Source of the DNA: Eumeta japonica
Taxonomy: Eukaryota > Arthropoda > Insecta > Lepidoptera > Psychidae
Reading direction: 5' to 3'
Assembly (NCBI GenBank): GCA_005406025.1
Contig: BGZK01000876.1
Location: 1 to 64,000, forward strand
Length of the DNA stretch: 64,000 nt
Shown: positions 11,301 to 23,645 of the stretch, in pieces
Layout: every line of letters begins with the position of its first letter
Numbering within the stretch: position 1 is the first letter of the stretch
Position numbers and translations under genes: made by a program
Notes under the pieces: model-generated
Told to the model about the DNA's origin: nothing
Seen by the model: only the letters and a program-made list of their open reading frames with translations
Database searches by the model: none

Positions 11301-14300
11301 ACTCAAAATAAGTAAATGCTATGTTCACGGTGGGTTTGAAGGGCATTGTTTATTATGAGCTTTTGCAACCGAGTAAAACCATCAATTGAGATCTCTACTG
11401 CCAATAGCTGATGAGACTCAAGCAAGTAGTAGAGAAAAAACGGCTGGAATTGATCAACAGAAAGGGTGTGGTTTTTTACCGTGATAATGCCTGACCACAC
11501 ACATCTTTAGTAAATATTGAGATAATTTAGTTGGGAAAAGTTAATGTATCCACCATATAGCCGTGATCTTGCACCCTCAGATGTTCCCTGTTTTGTGTCT
11601 TCAAAATTCTTTAGGTAGTGTTAGGTTAACATCAAAAAAGAACTGTCAAACCTTTTGTCGTAATTTTTTTAGAAGTCCCAAAATTGTTACAGCAATGAGT
11701 TTAAGTCACCACCTACAAATTGTTAACAAGTTGTTGAATAAAAATAGCGTAGATGTATATTATAAATAAATGTAAATCAAATATGATAAAATTTATCTTA
11801 AATTTGTAAATAAAATATGAAGAAACTTTTCCCCCGATCCTATATGTAATGTTTACATTTTATGCGTATAATATGCATACATTACATGACGTGCAAACTT
11901 TATCTGCTCTCACATTAATAATGTCAGGTACCGAATGCAATGTATTATTAAAAATGTTACACCAAGCTTACTAGTACCTCAGCACTACATCCAATAGTAT
12001 TGCAATAATGCAATTACCTCAAAACTCTACAAGATGCGCTATAAAGCAATGTTTAGAATTAATTTTTAGTTTTTTAATAAGGTTTTGCTAGGTAAGACAT
12101 ATATATATAAACAGAGAAATCAAAACGTTATTAATAAATGAATATTCATCGGAATCATTATAGCCGTTTCCAAGAGATACCAATACATTCAAATATTAAA
12201 AAGCAAGAAATGAGGTTGTGTGCGCTAGACAGCGGTCATGAAAAGACTAGCGAGATCATTAATTCAAAGTTGCGTTTAATCCACGCACCCCTGCACTGTC
12301 TCCGTACCGTGGTGTGCCCATGACGCTATCCGGCTCGAGGGACCATTTGTTTCGATCATAACGTTCATTTTAAAATTCTAACAATCTTATTCTCCATTTT
12401 CACATAAATTTCACAATATTTACTGCAAGCTTCTGAAATAGAATTTTACTACTAACAGATATTACTAACTTACTAAAATATGTATATATCCCATATTGAA
12501 TCATTGTCGTAGGAACGCCACAGTGCTCTGGATCCTAGGTTATTTAATGTATTTTATAAATGGACAATAAATCATATTATATTAAATGCGCAAAATGAAT
12601 AAGAGACAATACAGAAAACTTCGTTTGTATCCATGTTATTTCAATGTATGGCTTTCATTCCTATGTTAAGTTAGGTAGGTACCAGGAAAAAATATTAATT
12701 CAAGCTAATAACGATATACGACATATATGATATAGATACGTCACTCAGTTTCTTATAATCTCGGTCTCGAAGTCGTCGAAGTTACGTCAATAGGCGAAAA
12801 ACTTACAAAGCATGTTTATTTCTTTCAACTAGGACTTTCAAACTGCGATGCAGTCTTTCAGCCTATTCGTCTAGAGCTCATGCCCTTTTTTTTAATTTTA
12901 AATGTGCAATATGATTATAACATGGTTATCAATAGAATGCCATCAGTTCCAGCTGCATTCATAGATAACATTTTGTTGTGAGTTATATAATGATAAAAAA
13001 CCTAGTAAAATGTATTGCACACATTTCTCATGCTAAATAAAAAATTGAGATTAACTTTAAGCGTATTTCAAGAAAGCAACAATTTGATTCACTATTGAAA
13101 GTTCAATATTGATACCAAAATTTTATTACGGGCACAATTCTATAGACAATCTCTCCTTCTCTTTAAATGTGAGTAAGGTGGCAGACAAATGCGAATATAG
13201 AAAAGAACTATCTCCCAATGCAGCGTAATAAGTATGAAAAAGCAATTAAACAGAATAACATTTTTATTCTAGGCGACAAAATAGCGCCATCTATACAATA
13301 TGTTTGAAATGAGACGGATTGTCGTAAATTATTCTAGTTCCATCAACAGAAATCTCAGTTCCATATAGAAATTGCACTTTTCTTGTTTTTGTTATTGTAA
13401 CATTATTGGTACACAATCCTGTGCATATCAAATACGCAAATATGCAAACATATCAATTCATGAAATTATATTCACATTAATATTAAAATTGTATTGTAAG
13501 CCTCATTGTATTATTAATTCAATTACGAATACATTAAAATCTACTGATATCAGTATAAATTTCTAACATATATATATATTTACATCCCATTATATATTTA
13601 TATATATGTATATACATACATATGAGTTAAGTATTCATGAAAAATTTTAAAAATCAAATTTTAGACATGCAAGAATTCTTATATTTGTAAAAATATTTTT
13701 CGGAGTTTTTTCAATAAACCTCTTTGATTTTTTCCCACTCTTCTAAATATTGACCACTCTGTCTTGCTATGGAAAATGTACAAATACACAAATGTCTCAA
13801 TTCATGTATTGACGAAGTATATTTGATAATAGATTATCGTACGTAATTATTGAGCAAATCGATTTCTCAAATTTACAATCAATACAATTAGAATTGTCAC
13901 AGATAAATAAACGTAACTTTCCTATTAAGAAATTATTATGGCAACAATTGAATGACTATCTCTAGACAGATAAAAAAATATTCACTTCTACGAAAATCTA
14001 ATCTAGAAACATTTATAGATATTACTACATATTTATTTATAGTCTATGACGGAGAACTGTAAACCGGAAATTCCATAAATTACCAAAATGGTATACAAGG
14101 CTTCAATCAAATTTGGACGCGTATATCGATTCGATAATTATTTATTTACACATTAACCAATATTTGTTATATACGATCAGTGTCTCCAGAACGTTTATAA
14201 TTGTGTGTCCTTAAAAAGGAGTTGTTCTCAAAATGCGTAATAAAACGAGAATAATGAATATTTAGGTACATACCGGATTGTATGTAGACGGAGCGGCCAT
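5364..14300 (-). CDS. Galectin A, single carbohydrate-recognition domain, four exons
   Basis: A beta-galactoside-binding lectin. Exons in coding order are 14300-14274 (MAAPSTYNP), 10411-10323 (with FPGGVFPGKAISFRAT), 6017-5810 and 5699-5364. Intron phases are 0, 2 and 0, all GT-AG, giving 219 residues. The sugar-binding signature is complete: H59, N61 and R63 in AFHFNVRF, N72 in VVRN, then W79, E82 and R84 in TWGPEER. The last exon carries the closing strands (HFCEFFYRLPFQRITH and TLTSINFEGA). It then continues about 70 residues beyond the usual end, starting with a QPQPQPPS stretch. That tail may be real, or the true mRNA may splice at GAAG|GTGCTC; a similar single-domain gene (28059-33484) stops right after this point. 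No signal peptide is seen, as is usual for galectins. It is the last member of a same-strand array. Confidence 0.85.
6777..6928. repeat. Palindromic MITE-like repeat, copy 1
   Basis: It starts with TACAATGCACGAAAC and ends with TTTCGTGCGTTGCATTGTA, so the ends are inverted repeats of each other. A second copy in the same orientation is at 20639-20804. The shared internal words include TGTCGCAATGGCGTAAAAT against CGTCGCAATGGCTTAAAAT, and a GGAAGGG purine tract. It looks like a non-autonomous foldback element. Confidence 0.65.
7561..7590. other. Short inverted repeat, 30 bp
   Basis: CGTGATTG at 7561-7568 is repaired by CAATCACG at 7583-7590, with TGC/GCA continuing the stem inward after one mismatch. 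It sits in galectin A intron 2. It could be a chance hairpin, a factor-binding site or a transposon footprint. Confidence 0.55.
7846..8095. other. GC-richer patch in intron
   Basis: The base composition changes abruptly from flanking AT-rich DNA to CCGCC/CTCC-rich sequence. A 70-codon open frame runs through it on the plus strand, but I recognise no protein. An old retroelement fragment is the likeliest explanation. Confidence 0.3.
8210..8704. mobile_element. Tigger/pogo-like MITE (about 495 bp)
   Basis: The left end CAGTGGAATCTCAATAACTC follows TA at 8208-8209. The right end reads GAGTTATTGAGATTCCACT, its inverted complement. Subterminal GTTAAGTCGAA and GTTAACTCGA words are typical of Tigger-type elements of the Tc1/mariner superfamily. 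The right TA is displaced by one or two bases, a small decay. No transposase frame is left, so it is non-autonomous. Confidence 0.75.
8960..8979. repeat. (TA)n microsatellite
   Basis: A pure TA run of about 20 bases inside galectin A intron 2, followed by a T run. Confidence 0.85.
10412..14273 (-). other. Galectin A intron 1 (3.9 kb)
   Basis: It separates the 9-codon first exon from the second exon. The only element I can identify is the mariner at 10602-11840. A slightly GC-richer patch at about 12210-12350 and a TA/TATG-rich tract at about 13570-13625 carry no recognisable gene. Confidence 0.65.
10602..11840 (+). mobile_element. Dead mariner (Tc1/mariner superfamily) element
   Basis: The terminal inverted repeats are GGTCGGGGGAAAAGTTT on the left and AAACTTTTCCCCCGATCC on the right, each flanked by TA, the mariner target. 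The plus-strand interior is a decayed transposase. The best block is 11105-11311 with LTERNLMNRVLICDSLLKRN and EKWITYDKNVRKR. Later pieces are YYELLQPSKTIN, ELINRKGVVFYRDNA followed by a TGA stop, PPYSRDLAPSD and QNSLGSVRLTS. The family's TGDEKW is reduced to TEKW, which removes the first catalytic aspartate; the other two aspartates remain visible. Many stops and frameshifts show it is long inactive. It lies in galectin A intron 1, opposite in orientation to the gene. Confidence 0.9.
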
Positions 14301-17300
14301 AGTTCTAGTGATGTATTTCTACCACGTTTCTGCTATGATGACTGTTATACGTTAAAGCCGTTATCTCAGATTGTTATCTTCTCTAATCTAGTGCTGCCTA
14401 CCATTATTGGATCGATAAACGCTTATAGCGCTCGACGAAAGCGCTATAGTTCACTAAATCGATAAACAAATTGACAAAAAACATTAAATCTTTCGAAGTA
14501 CCTACCCATACAATTTTTTTTAAACGTAATTATGCCAATTCAATCATCGTTAATCAATATTGATCATCAATAATATCAATCAGAATGGGTGATGACGGTA
14601 GTTAATTGAATTCCTAATGGTACAGATTCCTATACCTATGGGTTTTGCTTTTATAATTTGCATTAACGCTCTGGGCATAACAGAACTTGTAAGCGCGATT
14701 TGAGAGAAAACTATTTTTTTTTTTTTTGATATGTATTGTAGTAAAAATATGCTTAAGGATTAACATTCAATATATTCTATAGTCCGTTTTCGTAATTTCA
14801 ATTTGTGTATAGAACTCATTACCAAGTTGTAGATTAATTACTTCAATCGCGCGTAAATTTTACATGTACTCATAATTTTTGTTAGATCTGATCTTATTTG
14901 GCAATTTGTCAAGAAGAAGAGTAGATATAAATCTAACAGGACTTTCTACCCAACCGCAAGTGTAAGATAAAGTTTATTCTGGCTACATACAAAAAAAAGT
15001 TTGGTCTTAACCACATCAATAATATTGAAAATATGTGCTGTGCCAGCGTAGAAATGTAACATGAATTCAAATGATAACTCAAAAATTTTTTTATTCTGGT
15101 AGTCTTGAGTAGCGTTTTCGAATTTGACAACTTCATTCTAAAATATTTCAATTTGTAGTGTTTTACACTTTAATCGAAATTAACTCTTGTACAATATCAT
15201 GCATTTTTTCTGTTTTACCTATAACATTTACTGAATTTATTAAAGTTTGCAAGGGTCGAATCTTTTTTGGTATTATAAAATTGACAATAACACTGTTTTT
15301 TTTTTTTGCTTTTCTTCTGATACTCTGCTTTAATTCGATAATGAACTTTAAGATTCTCTTAAGAACTCATTCCGTTTGTTTTAATTATATATTTTTCTTC
15401 AATGCGAAAACTGGACCCTGCCTACATTTTTTTAAATGTTTTCAGTTTTACAGACCACACACCCATGGCAATCACAAATTACCCTGTGAAATTATCCACT
15501 GTAAATTACGTTTAGATGGCAGCTACTGTAACAGTAAATAACTATTTGGCCTATGGCGTCACTTATGAGCGGTACAGGTGAATACATGGAAAAATTGAAT
15601 TTTCCAAATGACAAAAAGGAATTGAAACTTATTATTCTTGTACAGTTTTCTTTGTTCATGTATCATCAAAAAATTGAAACGTGTTAAAAACATAACGAAA
15701 AACCTAGTGACGTACCAAAATAATGGTATAGGAAATCAGTACAAATGTTTAATTCGCCGATAACCGTAAAAGCAATATAAGTAATTTGTTACTGTATAGC
15801 ATTTGCGTGATTTCTTTTTTGTACTTACACAGATACATTACCCATTAACAACGTACATGTCTCCAGTACAGGGGTGTAAAACCGGGGGTCGCAACCCTTA
15901 TTAGTGATTAGTCTAGGGGATCATGATTTGAAAAGAAAGACATAAAGTTTAATTATCTTGAAAGTACTTCACGAATGGATAGCATTTTTTATGGAACACA
16001 TATGTGTTTGGGGAAAATTACGTACCTCCGAAAAAAATGACTTTCCGGCAACCTTTAATTGTACGGAATTAACGTAGGCTTTTAATATTTAATACAATCC
16101 TCAATGAAAATTAAATGCCGTACATTTCTGATAGTTAATAAAATTAAAGAAGTATTTTGAATTTAAAAATAATGAGTTTTGTTATATAGTTCCTTTGCAA
16201 AATAGTTCTAAATTAAAATTTATTGAATATGTTTTTTTCTTTGTTTATTTATGTTTATTACATATAAAATAACAATAATATTTAAATGATTACTCCTCAA
16301 GAGCATTTGAAAAATCTTGCCAATATCGTAAATTTCATATTTTTGGTTTTATTAACATTTTTATTTTATATCATCATATCAAAAATAAGTTGCCATACAT
16401 GAATTTATGATCTTGCAGTAACAATAACTAGGTAGACCCTAAAATTTAGATAATTATTTATTTATCCAAAAGTTATGGTTATATAATATTGTATGTGGTA
16501 AACAATTTTTTGAACAGGATGTCGTACATTTTGCAATGATCTTATATCATGTGTCTAGGAAAAGAATAGGAAGTCAATTACCTATATAGCTTCTAAAATT
16601 ATTGGCAAATCAAAAACGTATACAGACTTTCGGTACCACTACTCTCAATAATTTGACTAAAATTAGTCGTAATTCCTCATTTGCACTTGGAAAATCCAAT
16701 TTTCTCATGTACTCGCCTGTACCACTGACAAGCGACGCCATAGAGCTGAGAGAATTTTCTGATGTAGTAGGAGTCTTCTAAAAGTTATTCACAGTGCGTC
16801 ATTTTACAGGGTAATTTTTGCCATGGGCCTGTGAGCCATTACCTTAAATAGGGAATCAAAAATCTCAAAGCCTATCCCAAATGGTAAAAAAACGAGTCTC
16901 AAGTACAAAGATTTTATCCAATCAACTAATGTGTGGTAAAAAAGATGCAAGTGTTATTGACGCAAATAATTAATGCAATGCATTTTAGACGTCGTCAGTC
17001 GTCGCATCATATAAAATATATTTTATAAACGTTCCGTTGCTTTTATTTTGGTCGATTCTATACATACATTTGTAACATTTTTTTAACACTAATGCTTCCA
17101 TGTTATTATTCATTTTAATTTGTGATTTGCAGTTGCAGGAGATACAACAGTTTTGCGGTAAGACAAGCGGACAATGATTGATTCTCATTGTCCATTTGTC
17201 TAGTATTAGTGTAAATTTACACAAATACTTGAAAAATACACAAAAAAGCGATTCTCAATACAATTTAATTCACAAAAGCTACAAAACATACAATAAAACA

Positions 17301-18661
17301 GATTTGGTTTACTTTGAACGGGGAATACCCGAGTGTGCTGGTGTTGCTGCTTACGTAGTTCATATTCACACTGTTGTTTTAAGATTCTGTGTTACAAAAA
17401 AAGCGCTACAATTAACTACAAAAACGTTCAAGCAGCAGAATAGGATATGCCTTATTGAGCAAATAGTCAACATTTAATGGGATGCACTTCAAACTAATAA
17501 TTGTTAAAGTTAAGTATTGCATCTAAATAATTAATTAATCATTAGTTTACATAGAAATGAATAAAGTAAAATGTTATTTCAATTTCAATGAAAGATTTTA
17601 TATTTATAAGTAATTGTATCAGGTTTGTGAAATTAAATCCATAGAATAATAATAAAAAACATAAAAAGTTTCGTGCCTTATAATCAGAGTCAGGGTTATG
17701 ATGTAATTTCAATCAATGTCATTCAGAAATGAATATTTAAACATATTAAATTATTCAAATGATAATATTCAATTCTAGCATTTGCGGGAAAAAATTCGAC
17801 GACTATGCTATACATTGTTAAACAAATTTGGTAATGCAAATAAAGAGACATAGACATTAACGAATTATGAGGAAAATAGCTCAGAGTAGTTTATGGAATT
17901 TGAAATGATGTAAATGAGGATTGGAAGAAAAAGACAGCGGCGAATGGTTAGAAGGGGAGGTGGGTGGAGATGAAGGTTGGGAAACCAGGACAGGTGCAAA
18001 GAGAAATAACTAATTTGAGACGGGGAGAATGAGATTAGAAACAACTAGCACGGCGGATCGCACCAGTTGTTGGCGTGGCGACGCCCTGTAACTGTTTTCT
18101 CACCCAAATGAGCGACCTACCCTCTCTGTTACTAAATAATGTATACAGTGTCGTTTTCCACTACGGAATACGTTTTTTAATCTATCATTATATTCATATT
18201 TTTAAATAACGTAATTTTTTTTTCAAAAAAAATATTTTAGAAAAATCTCATTTTTTGTTATTATTATTTTATAGCATATTCGAAAAGTAAAACGAGCAGG
18301 CGAGCCATCAGAGAATGGATGTCACCGCCGTCCATGGACACTCGCAATCCCAGAAAAATCACCAATGCTTGCCAGGCTCTTGGGAGGGAATAGGATATCT
18401 GATGGATGGGGTTGAGGGAAAGTGGTCCGCCGGAACTTTGCTGAACGAAATGCAACAGCGGAGCTGAATTTGTAAATAAATGATTAACAATAAATTCAAA
18501 TATAAAGAAGTTTATTGTTGAGCAATTAAATTAGCAATCTTTAAAGAAAATTAAAATATAAAATAATCATTATCGTGGAAGCAATTTTAACAAGTTATTG
18601 TATTAATTTGTCTATAAATTTTATTATATTTAACGTTCTCTTATTTTCCTTTTATCTTTAC
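14301..18661. other. Spacer upstream of galectin A, no gene recognised
   Basis: AT-rich sequence with many short chance open frames. The longest, 15158-15541 on the plus strand, is phenylalanine-rich and has no family resemblance. One diverged interspersed repeat (18290-18470) lies near the far end. It presumably holds the galectin A promoter, but I cannot point to a TATA box. Confidence 0.6.
18290..18470 (+). repeat. Interspersed repeat family R-a, copy 1
   Basis: Shares CATGGACACTCG, a following CCCAGA, an intervening TTGCC/TTGAC and GGGAATAGGATATCT with the copy at 25620-25800. The word string resembles a SINE or LINE-tail repeat that I recall from lepidopteran genomes. A third, more diverged copy is at 50625-50830. 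Confidence 0.55.
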
Positions 18662-18859
18662 CTGGATTGAATTTGGTCCACACAGAATCATTACCTCCAA
18701 CTCTTCACCGTGGTTCATCGGCAGCACGTTCTTCCGTTCACCAACCATTTGATGTGAAGTGATTTCTAACCACATAATCTTCGCGAAAATGGACGGAGAA
18801 GTGAAATGCTATATCATCATAAGGATCAATTTTGGCCACATTGGAGGTTGATATCGAAC
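18662..18859 (-). pseudogene. Galectin carbohydrate-recognition exon, broken copy
   Basis: It corresponds to exon 3 of the flanking galectin genes and keeps both splice sites (CACAG|GTTCGATATC and CAATCCAG|GTAAAG). It is 198 bases long, against 208 and 211 in the genes. FDINLQCG starts it, then a frameshift leads into DPYDDIAFHFSVHF and YVVRNHF. A TGA falls after NGW, and another shift precedes ELEVMILCG. Two sugar-contacting residues have also changed: the H-x-N-x-R signature reads H-F-S-V-H. No partner exons 1, 2 or 4 were recognised nearby, so the rest of the copy is lost or too diverged. It is on the same strand as, and between, genes A and B. Confidence 0.85.
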
Positions 18860-19959
18860 CTGTGAAGATGTAAATTTATTGGGGACTGGCTTTTCCGGCG
18901 GCGACTTGACCTGCATGAAATTCCGTCTGTCGCATAGTTTTATCGCAACTCAACTCCCTCTCTCATTCACCAGCCCACTCTTTCTCCATCTCCTCACCTG
19001 CACTTGTATATTCTTCTATATGTCGTTGAGCGCATCCTGACCGGAAAGTCGAAGGTTTTTTTTAAACTTTGTCGTTCATTCATGCTGTAAAGTGTTCAGC
19101 ATCCTTATGAACAGTGATGTAGCTTCTCAGACTAGATCTAGATCTTTAAACGAGGATAAGCATTTTCCTGATATCCTATTAAAATCATATAAAGCCTGTG
19201 TATTCTGTCCGAAGCAAGGTTCCTATCTACTCGTGAAAACCGCATTAAACTCCATCGAATAATTTCATAGATTTGCGAGAACACAAGACACACAGACGAA
19301 AAATTCGAAAATCATTGTTTTCACTTGTATTATCTTTCCTCGTCATCTCCTCTCCATTTTCATAGATATCTTAAATTTACGGACATACTCGGTTTTACTT
19401 ATAAACGTAAAATGAATTCACTCGTCTTATGCGTCGAAATTATGAAATGAAGATTCCAATCCTGACCCCGCTCTCGATGTCAATTTCTTTTGTTCTCTTA
19501 CGTGAGACAATTTTAACAATTTTTCGACACAAGTCCTTGGCGGAATTTCGTGAGTTTTGGCTTCAACCCTCCCTTTAATCTCACGTGAGATTTTTTTCAA
19601 ATGCCATTTTAGCGTGAATACGTCAATCTGCGCTCGATTGCGTAGGATTCATTAAAAAAAAAACATAATTTGTTTAATTTTTATCGGCGAGTGACACTAC
19701 TCTAACCCACATGTCCATTTTCAGTAAAATAATCTTCTTCCTCGGCCTCGCTGATTCTGCCATTCTCAACCGACGTCGGTTGCGCATAGAAACCCGATAT
19801 CTCAATAAACGTTATGTAGGATTTAGCCACATTTTCGTGAAAAAACACGTTTTATTCAATTTGAGCCGGTTTTCTGCAATTTCGCACTGTTTCTTGTGGA
19901 AAAGCCACCTGATATGTGGACACAATTCTCCCCTGCCCCGCCCAACCCCCCCTTCCAAG

Positions 19960-20290
19960 CGCTTCACGTAATTAGCGGAGGCCCCTTAAGGAGATGGAAT
20001 TTCATTCACGATCTCGGTCAGGCTCCCGATTTCAATTTTCGTCCCGCACTCGACTCGACTTCGGTCTCATTCACAATTTCGACCCCGGGCTAGACTTTAA
20101 ATTCTTTCTGTAGCCCTCTCGATTCTGCCACCGTTCACAGTTCTGATTCGAACGAAGACGTAGCAAATGCTAGTAGTATCATAATAAAATTTGGGCTGCA
20201 TAACTCGAGGAGAGTGTAGCTTTCTATGAATTAAGGATTTTATAGAATCTTTAAGGACAGAAATAAAAAGAGTCAAGTATTTCTTTCGAT
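19960..20290 (+). repeat. C/T-rich interspersed repeat family R-b, copy 1
   Basis: A pyrimidine-rich head (TTTCATTC, TCGACTTCGGTCTCATT and similar words) is followed by GTGTAGCTTTCTAT. The same order of motifs occurs at 28280-28830 and, reversed, at 61000-61215. It resembles a fragmented non-LTR or SINE-type repeat. Confidence 0.45.
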
Positions 20291-20638
20291 AAGCCTCTAC
20301 GTTCTCTAATACAACATAAAGCTAGTGTCTTAGGAACATAATAAATGGTTAAAGAACGCAAAAAAAAGGAACGAAACGGACAACGGAACCCTTATTCCTA
20401 AGATGATCTATTCCTCGCCCTTGGCCCTCCAATAACATAACGTATTCTTATAAATGAATGAAAGCTCTCACCGTTTTTCACTAGGCTTTTTTTCTACATT
20501 TTATCTGTTCTCTCTATAAATTATCAGAAACCCTATATTCTTACTACTGATAGCCTATAATTTATAATTCTATACCAAAACTTTTACGGTCGTATTAATA
20601 TACGTCACTCGTATGATGCGCCATCTCAGGAAGTACAG

Positions 20639-20804
20639 TACAAAGCACGAAACTCTGCCGCTGTGAAGTTCGTCACGAAAACGTCGCAATGGCTTAAAAT
20701 GGAGAACCAGGGGAGAAGAAAGGAAGGGCAGGGTAGCCTTAAACCTGCGCGTTACTTCATTCGCAGGTAATTTAGAATGGCAAAGTTTTGTGCGTTGTAC
20801 TGTA
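20639..20804. repeat. Palindromic MITE-like repeat, copy 2
   Basis: Matches copy 1 (6777-6928) in the same orientation. It starts TACAAAGCACGAAACT and ends TTTTGTGCGTTGTACTGTA. It is about 14 bases longer and clearly diverged, so the two copies are old. Confidence 0.6.
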
Positions 20805-22789
20805 ACGTGGAAGCGAGACATGTATTGTTTTTCATAGCAAAACAGTTTATCTGTCTTGCTCTTTCTACTCTCAGAATGGAACACCGTAAATATTATGATT
20901 CAAGCTGTCTGGTGTTGCCGGACTCATAATTATTAATATTTATTACTCTCTTCGAGGCAGGACTCACATTAATGTCATGTTATACTAAAAAAGTATATTA
21001 ATAAATATATTTAATTATCATGATGATAAAAAAAAATTAAGGATATGGAATTTTCTATGTATAAATATTACCCATAAATTTTAGTATATGTAATAAATGT
21101 ACTAACTGAATAATTGTCACAATCAAAATTATTTATTGTGCATTTTATTGTTTTTACATTCAAAAATTTAAGATTATTTTACCACTTTGAGGTCCTATAA
21201 CTTTACTTCATTACTGGAGCATGTATGTATGTGTATTTCTGAAATACATATACATTTCTGAAGCAAATTAAAAAAAAATCATATACCTTCATTTTTAATA
21301 TTTTTATAGTAAACATTATAAATAACGTTTTTATTTATTTATTTACGTTTTTATTGAAAGAAATTCGATAAACACGCAGACAAAATTGATATGCTTACAA
21401 AAACATAGTAGTCTGCATGTTATTTAATTACTTTGCAAAAACTCAACAAATGGCTCTGAAACATAGTTTTATTATATTGTATATGTAACATATGGAAAAA
21501 AATATGATTCTGTGTCAATTCAATTTTTTATGATAATTGTAGATAACACGTCTATGGTTCCAAATGTTTTTTCTTTATATTTAACAGTTGTATAAAATTA
21601 CAAATAAATTTTACCTGATATTAGGACTCGCTTCACCAGTTTTAATTATTTAAATTACCCAGCGCGATTACGCAAACTTAACACTATTACATTTAATAAT
21701 AATATTAGAATAGCAAAATAAAAAAAATATATATTTGTAATGAAACTTTTTAATACTTAAATTATCAGATGTGTATATAGCACATGTTTATAAACATTAA
21801 ACATAATAAAACAATTTATAATCACATTTTTAAAGTTACAAAAACACGAAAATAAATAAAATATATTAGTTAAAATACCTTTAAAAAAAAAAAAAAAAAC
21901 TATTTTAATGATATATACACAATTTTTTGTTTGAAACAATTGAATAATAATATAATTTCTTATTAATAAAGCCACTCCGCAGTTATACACAAACGCAACA
22001 TAGTGTAAATATTAGATAAATTATGCAAAAAAAATTACAATAAATATTTTTAACTACAATCATCACAGGTATTGCAATGATGATATGACAAATAACAATA
22101 ACACATTGTCATATCAAGATGACAACACATTTTGACTCTGTTTAATTCAAGTCTTTTGAGTGCATTTACCGATACGTCAAAGAGATTTACATCACAGGCC
22201 TTCTAGTCTGTTTTTTTTTTTTTTTTGATTCACGATACATGAAAGCAATGGAAAGCTCAAATTATCTAGGAGTTCCCAGAACCCCTGACGATCTTAAACT
22301 TCTACTGCTAGGCACCATATATTTGAATGGTTCCACTGTCCCAGGTACAACCAAGTGATCATCGAAGAAATTAGGCCATAGTACAGCGTTTGACATTTCT
22401 TCTTATAGTAGACAATGAGAGACAAAAAGACTCTCGACAAATTAATTCTACTGTTTAAATAATTTCTTATATGCATTCAGTATGAATATTATTTTGTATT
22501 TCACATGGTCAGCATTTATTGTTCTGCATCTATTATGTATAGACAATCAGATAACAATATTTTGTGTAAAATCAAACTTATCAAACTACTTACAATCATA
22601 ACTTTATGTAAGATCAAACAGTCATTTTTACTTACAATCATAACAGTATATAAGTACTGACGCAGCTGTGACTCAATATACTTGTATTGTAATTCTGAAA
22701 GACATTTCATTTAAATAAGATATTACAACATTTCCAAAGATGCTGACATATCCATAACACACGAAAAATACAATAAAAATCACCAAAAA

Positions 22790-23645
22790 TAAGAAAAAAA
22801 ACTGCAGTGTGTGTACTCATGCATGTGCATGAGAAGTTATACCTACTTCTTTGATGTAATTTAAAAAAATGTTTTAATTGCATGCAAATAATTAAATTAA
22901 ATAATAAAAGGACTGGAGTGGAATAGTCAATATGGTTGATAAAATTTAATTTGAATTTGAAAAATTAAATAAATAAAATTTTCTTATACAAAGTGTAATA
23001 TCAATCTTATCTTTTTATTTGACATTATAAAAAATTATGAACATTAAAAAAAGTTTATTTATTGTATTAAAAAAATATTACGAGTGATTATCAACGTTTT
23101 CTCATATTGCCACTTTAAATTACGGATGATCAAAAAGAATTATCTATTGAACATACAAAATTATAGTATTGAACATTAATTTTAACTAAAAACAAATATC
23201 ATAAATCTAAATATACTGATGACAATGATGTACCCAAACGGTTTCCTTTTGTCTTACTTAAATTAACAATTCATTGATTATTGAATTGATATTATTCCAG
23301 TAATATTATTTTGCGCACTCGTTTGGCGCTACGGCCCTAAGTTAATTAGCGACATCTATATAACACTTGTAGTTTTACTTTCAACCACTAGATATTAGTT
23401 TACACGTTTTGTAAACCATGGGGCATATCACATTACTCATCACAGTCTTAGGACTTGTTACAGTATAATTATAAGTGTCACTTAGTGGCAAACCTTATTT
23501 ACATATGAATTAACTATGGTCTAAGGTCCCTCACTAAGCCACTAGCAGGAACTTCATACTGCAGTATCATAATGTCATACCTATAAAAATTCACTCATTT
23601 TTTCCTAACGCTTCAAAAGAAATACAACTTCAAAATATATTTTTT
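22790..23645 (+). repeat. Long dispersed repeat family R-c, copy 1
   Basis: The head contains CATGAGAAGTTATAC, CTTCTTT, a poly-T/TAATTG run and GGTTGATAAA. The tail contains ACTTCATACTG, AAAATTCACTC and AAAAGAAATACAACTTCA. Both head and tail recur in the same order at 59645-60225, inside a zinc-finger gene intron. The middle parts differ between the copies. No coding capacity was recognised. Confidence 0.6.

Noticed and set aside
15158..15541. 127-codon plus-strand frame with a hydrophobic run
   Set aside because: Phenylalanine/isoleucine-rich composition follows from T-rich DNA; no family motif, no splice context.
15870..15930. GGGGTGTAAAACCGGGGGTCGCAACC, resembling a hAT-type end
   Set aside because: No matching inverted end or 8-bp duplication found, and no hAT transposase remains.
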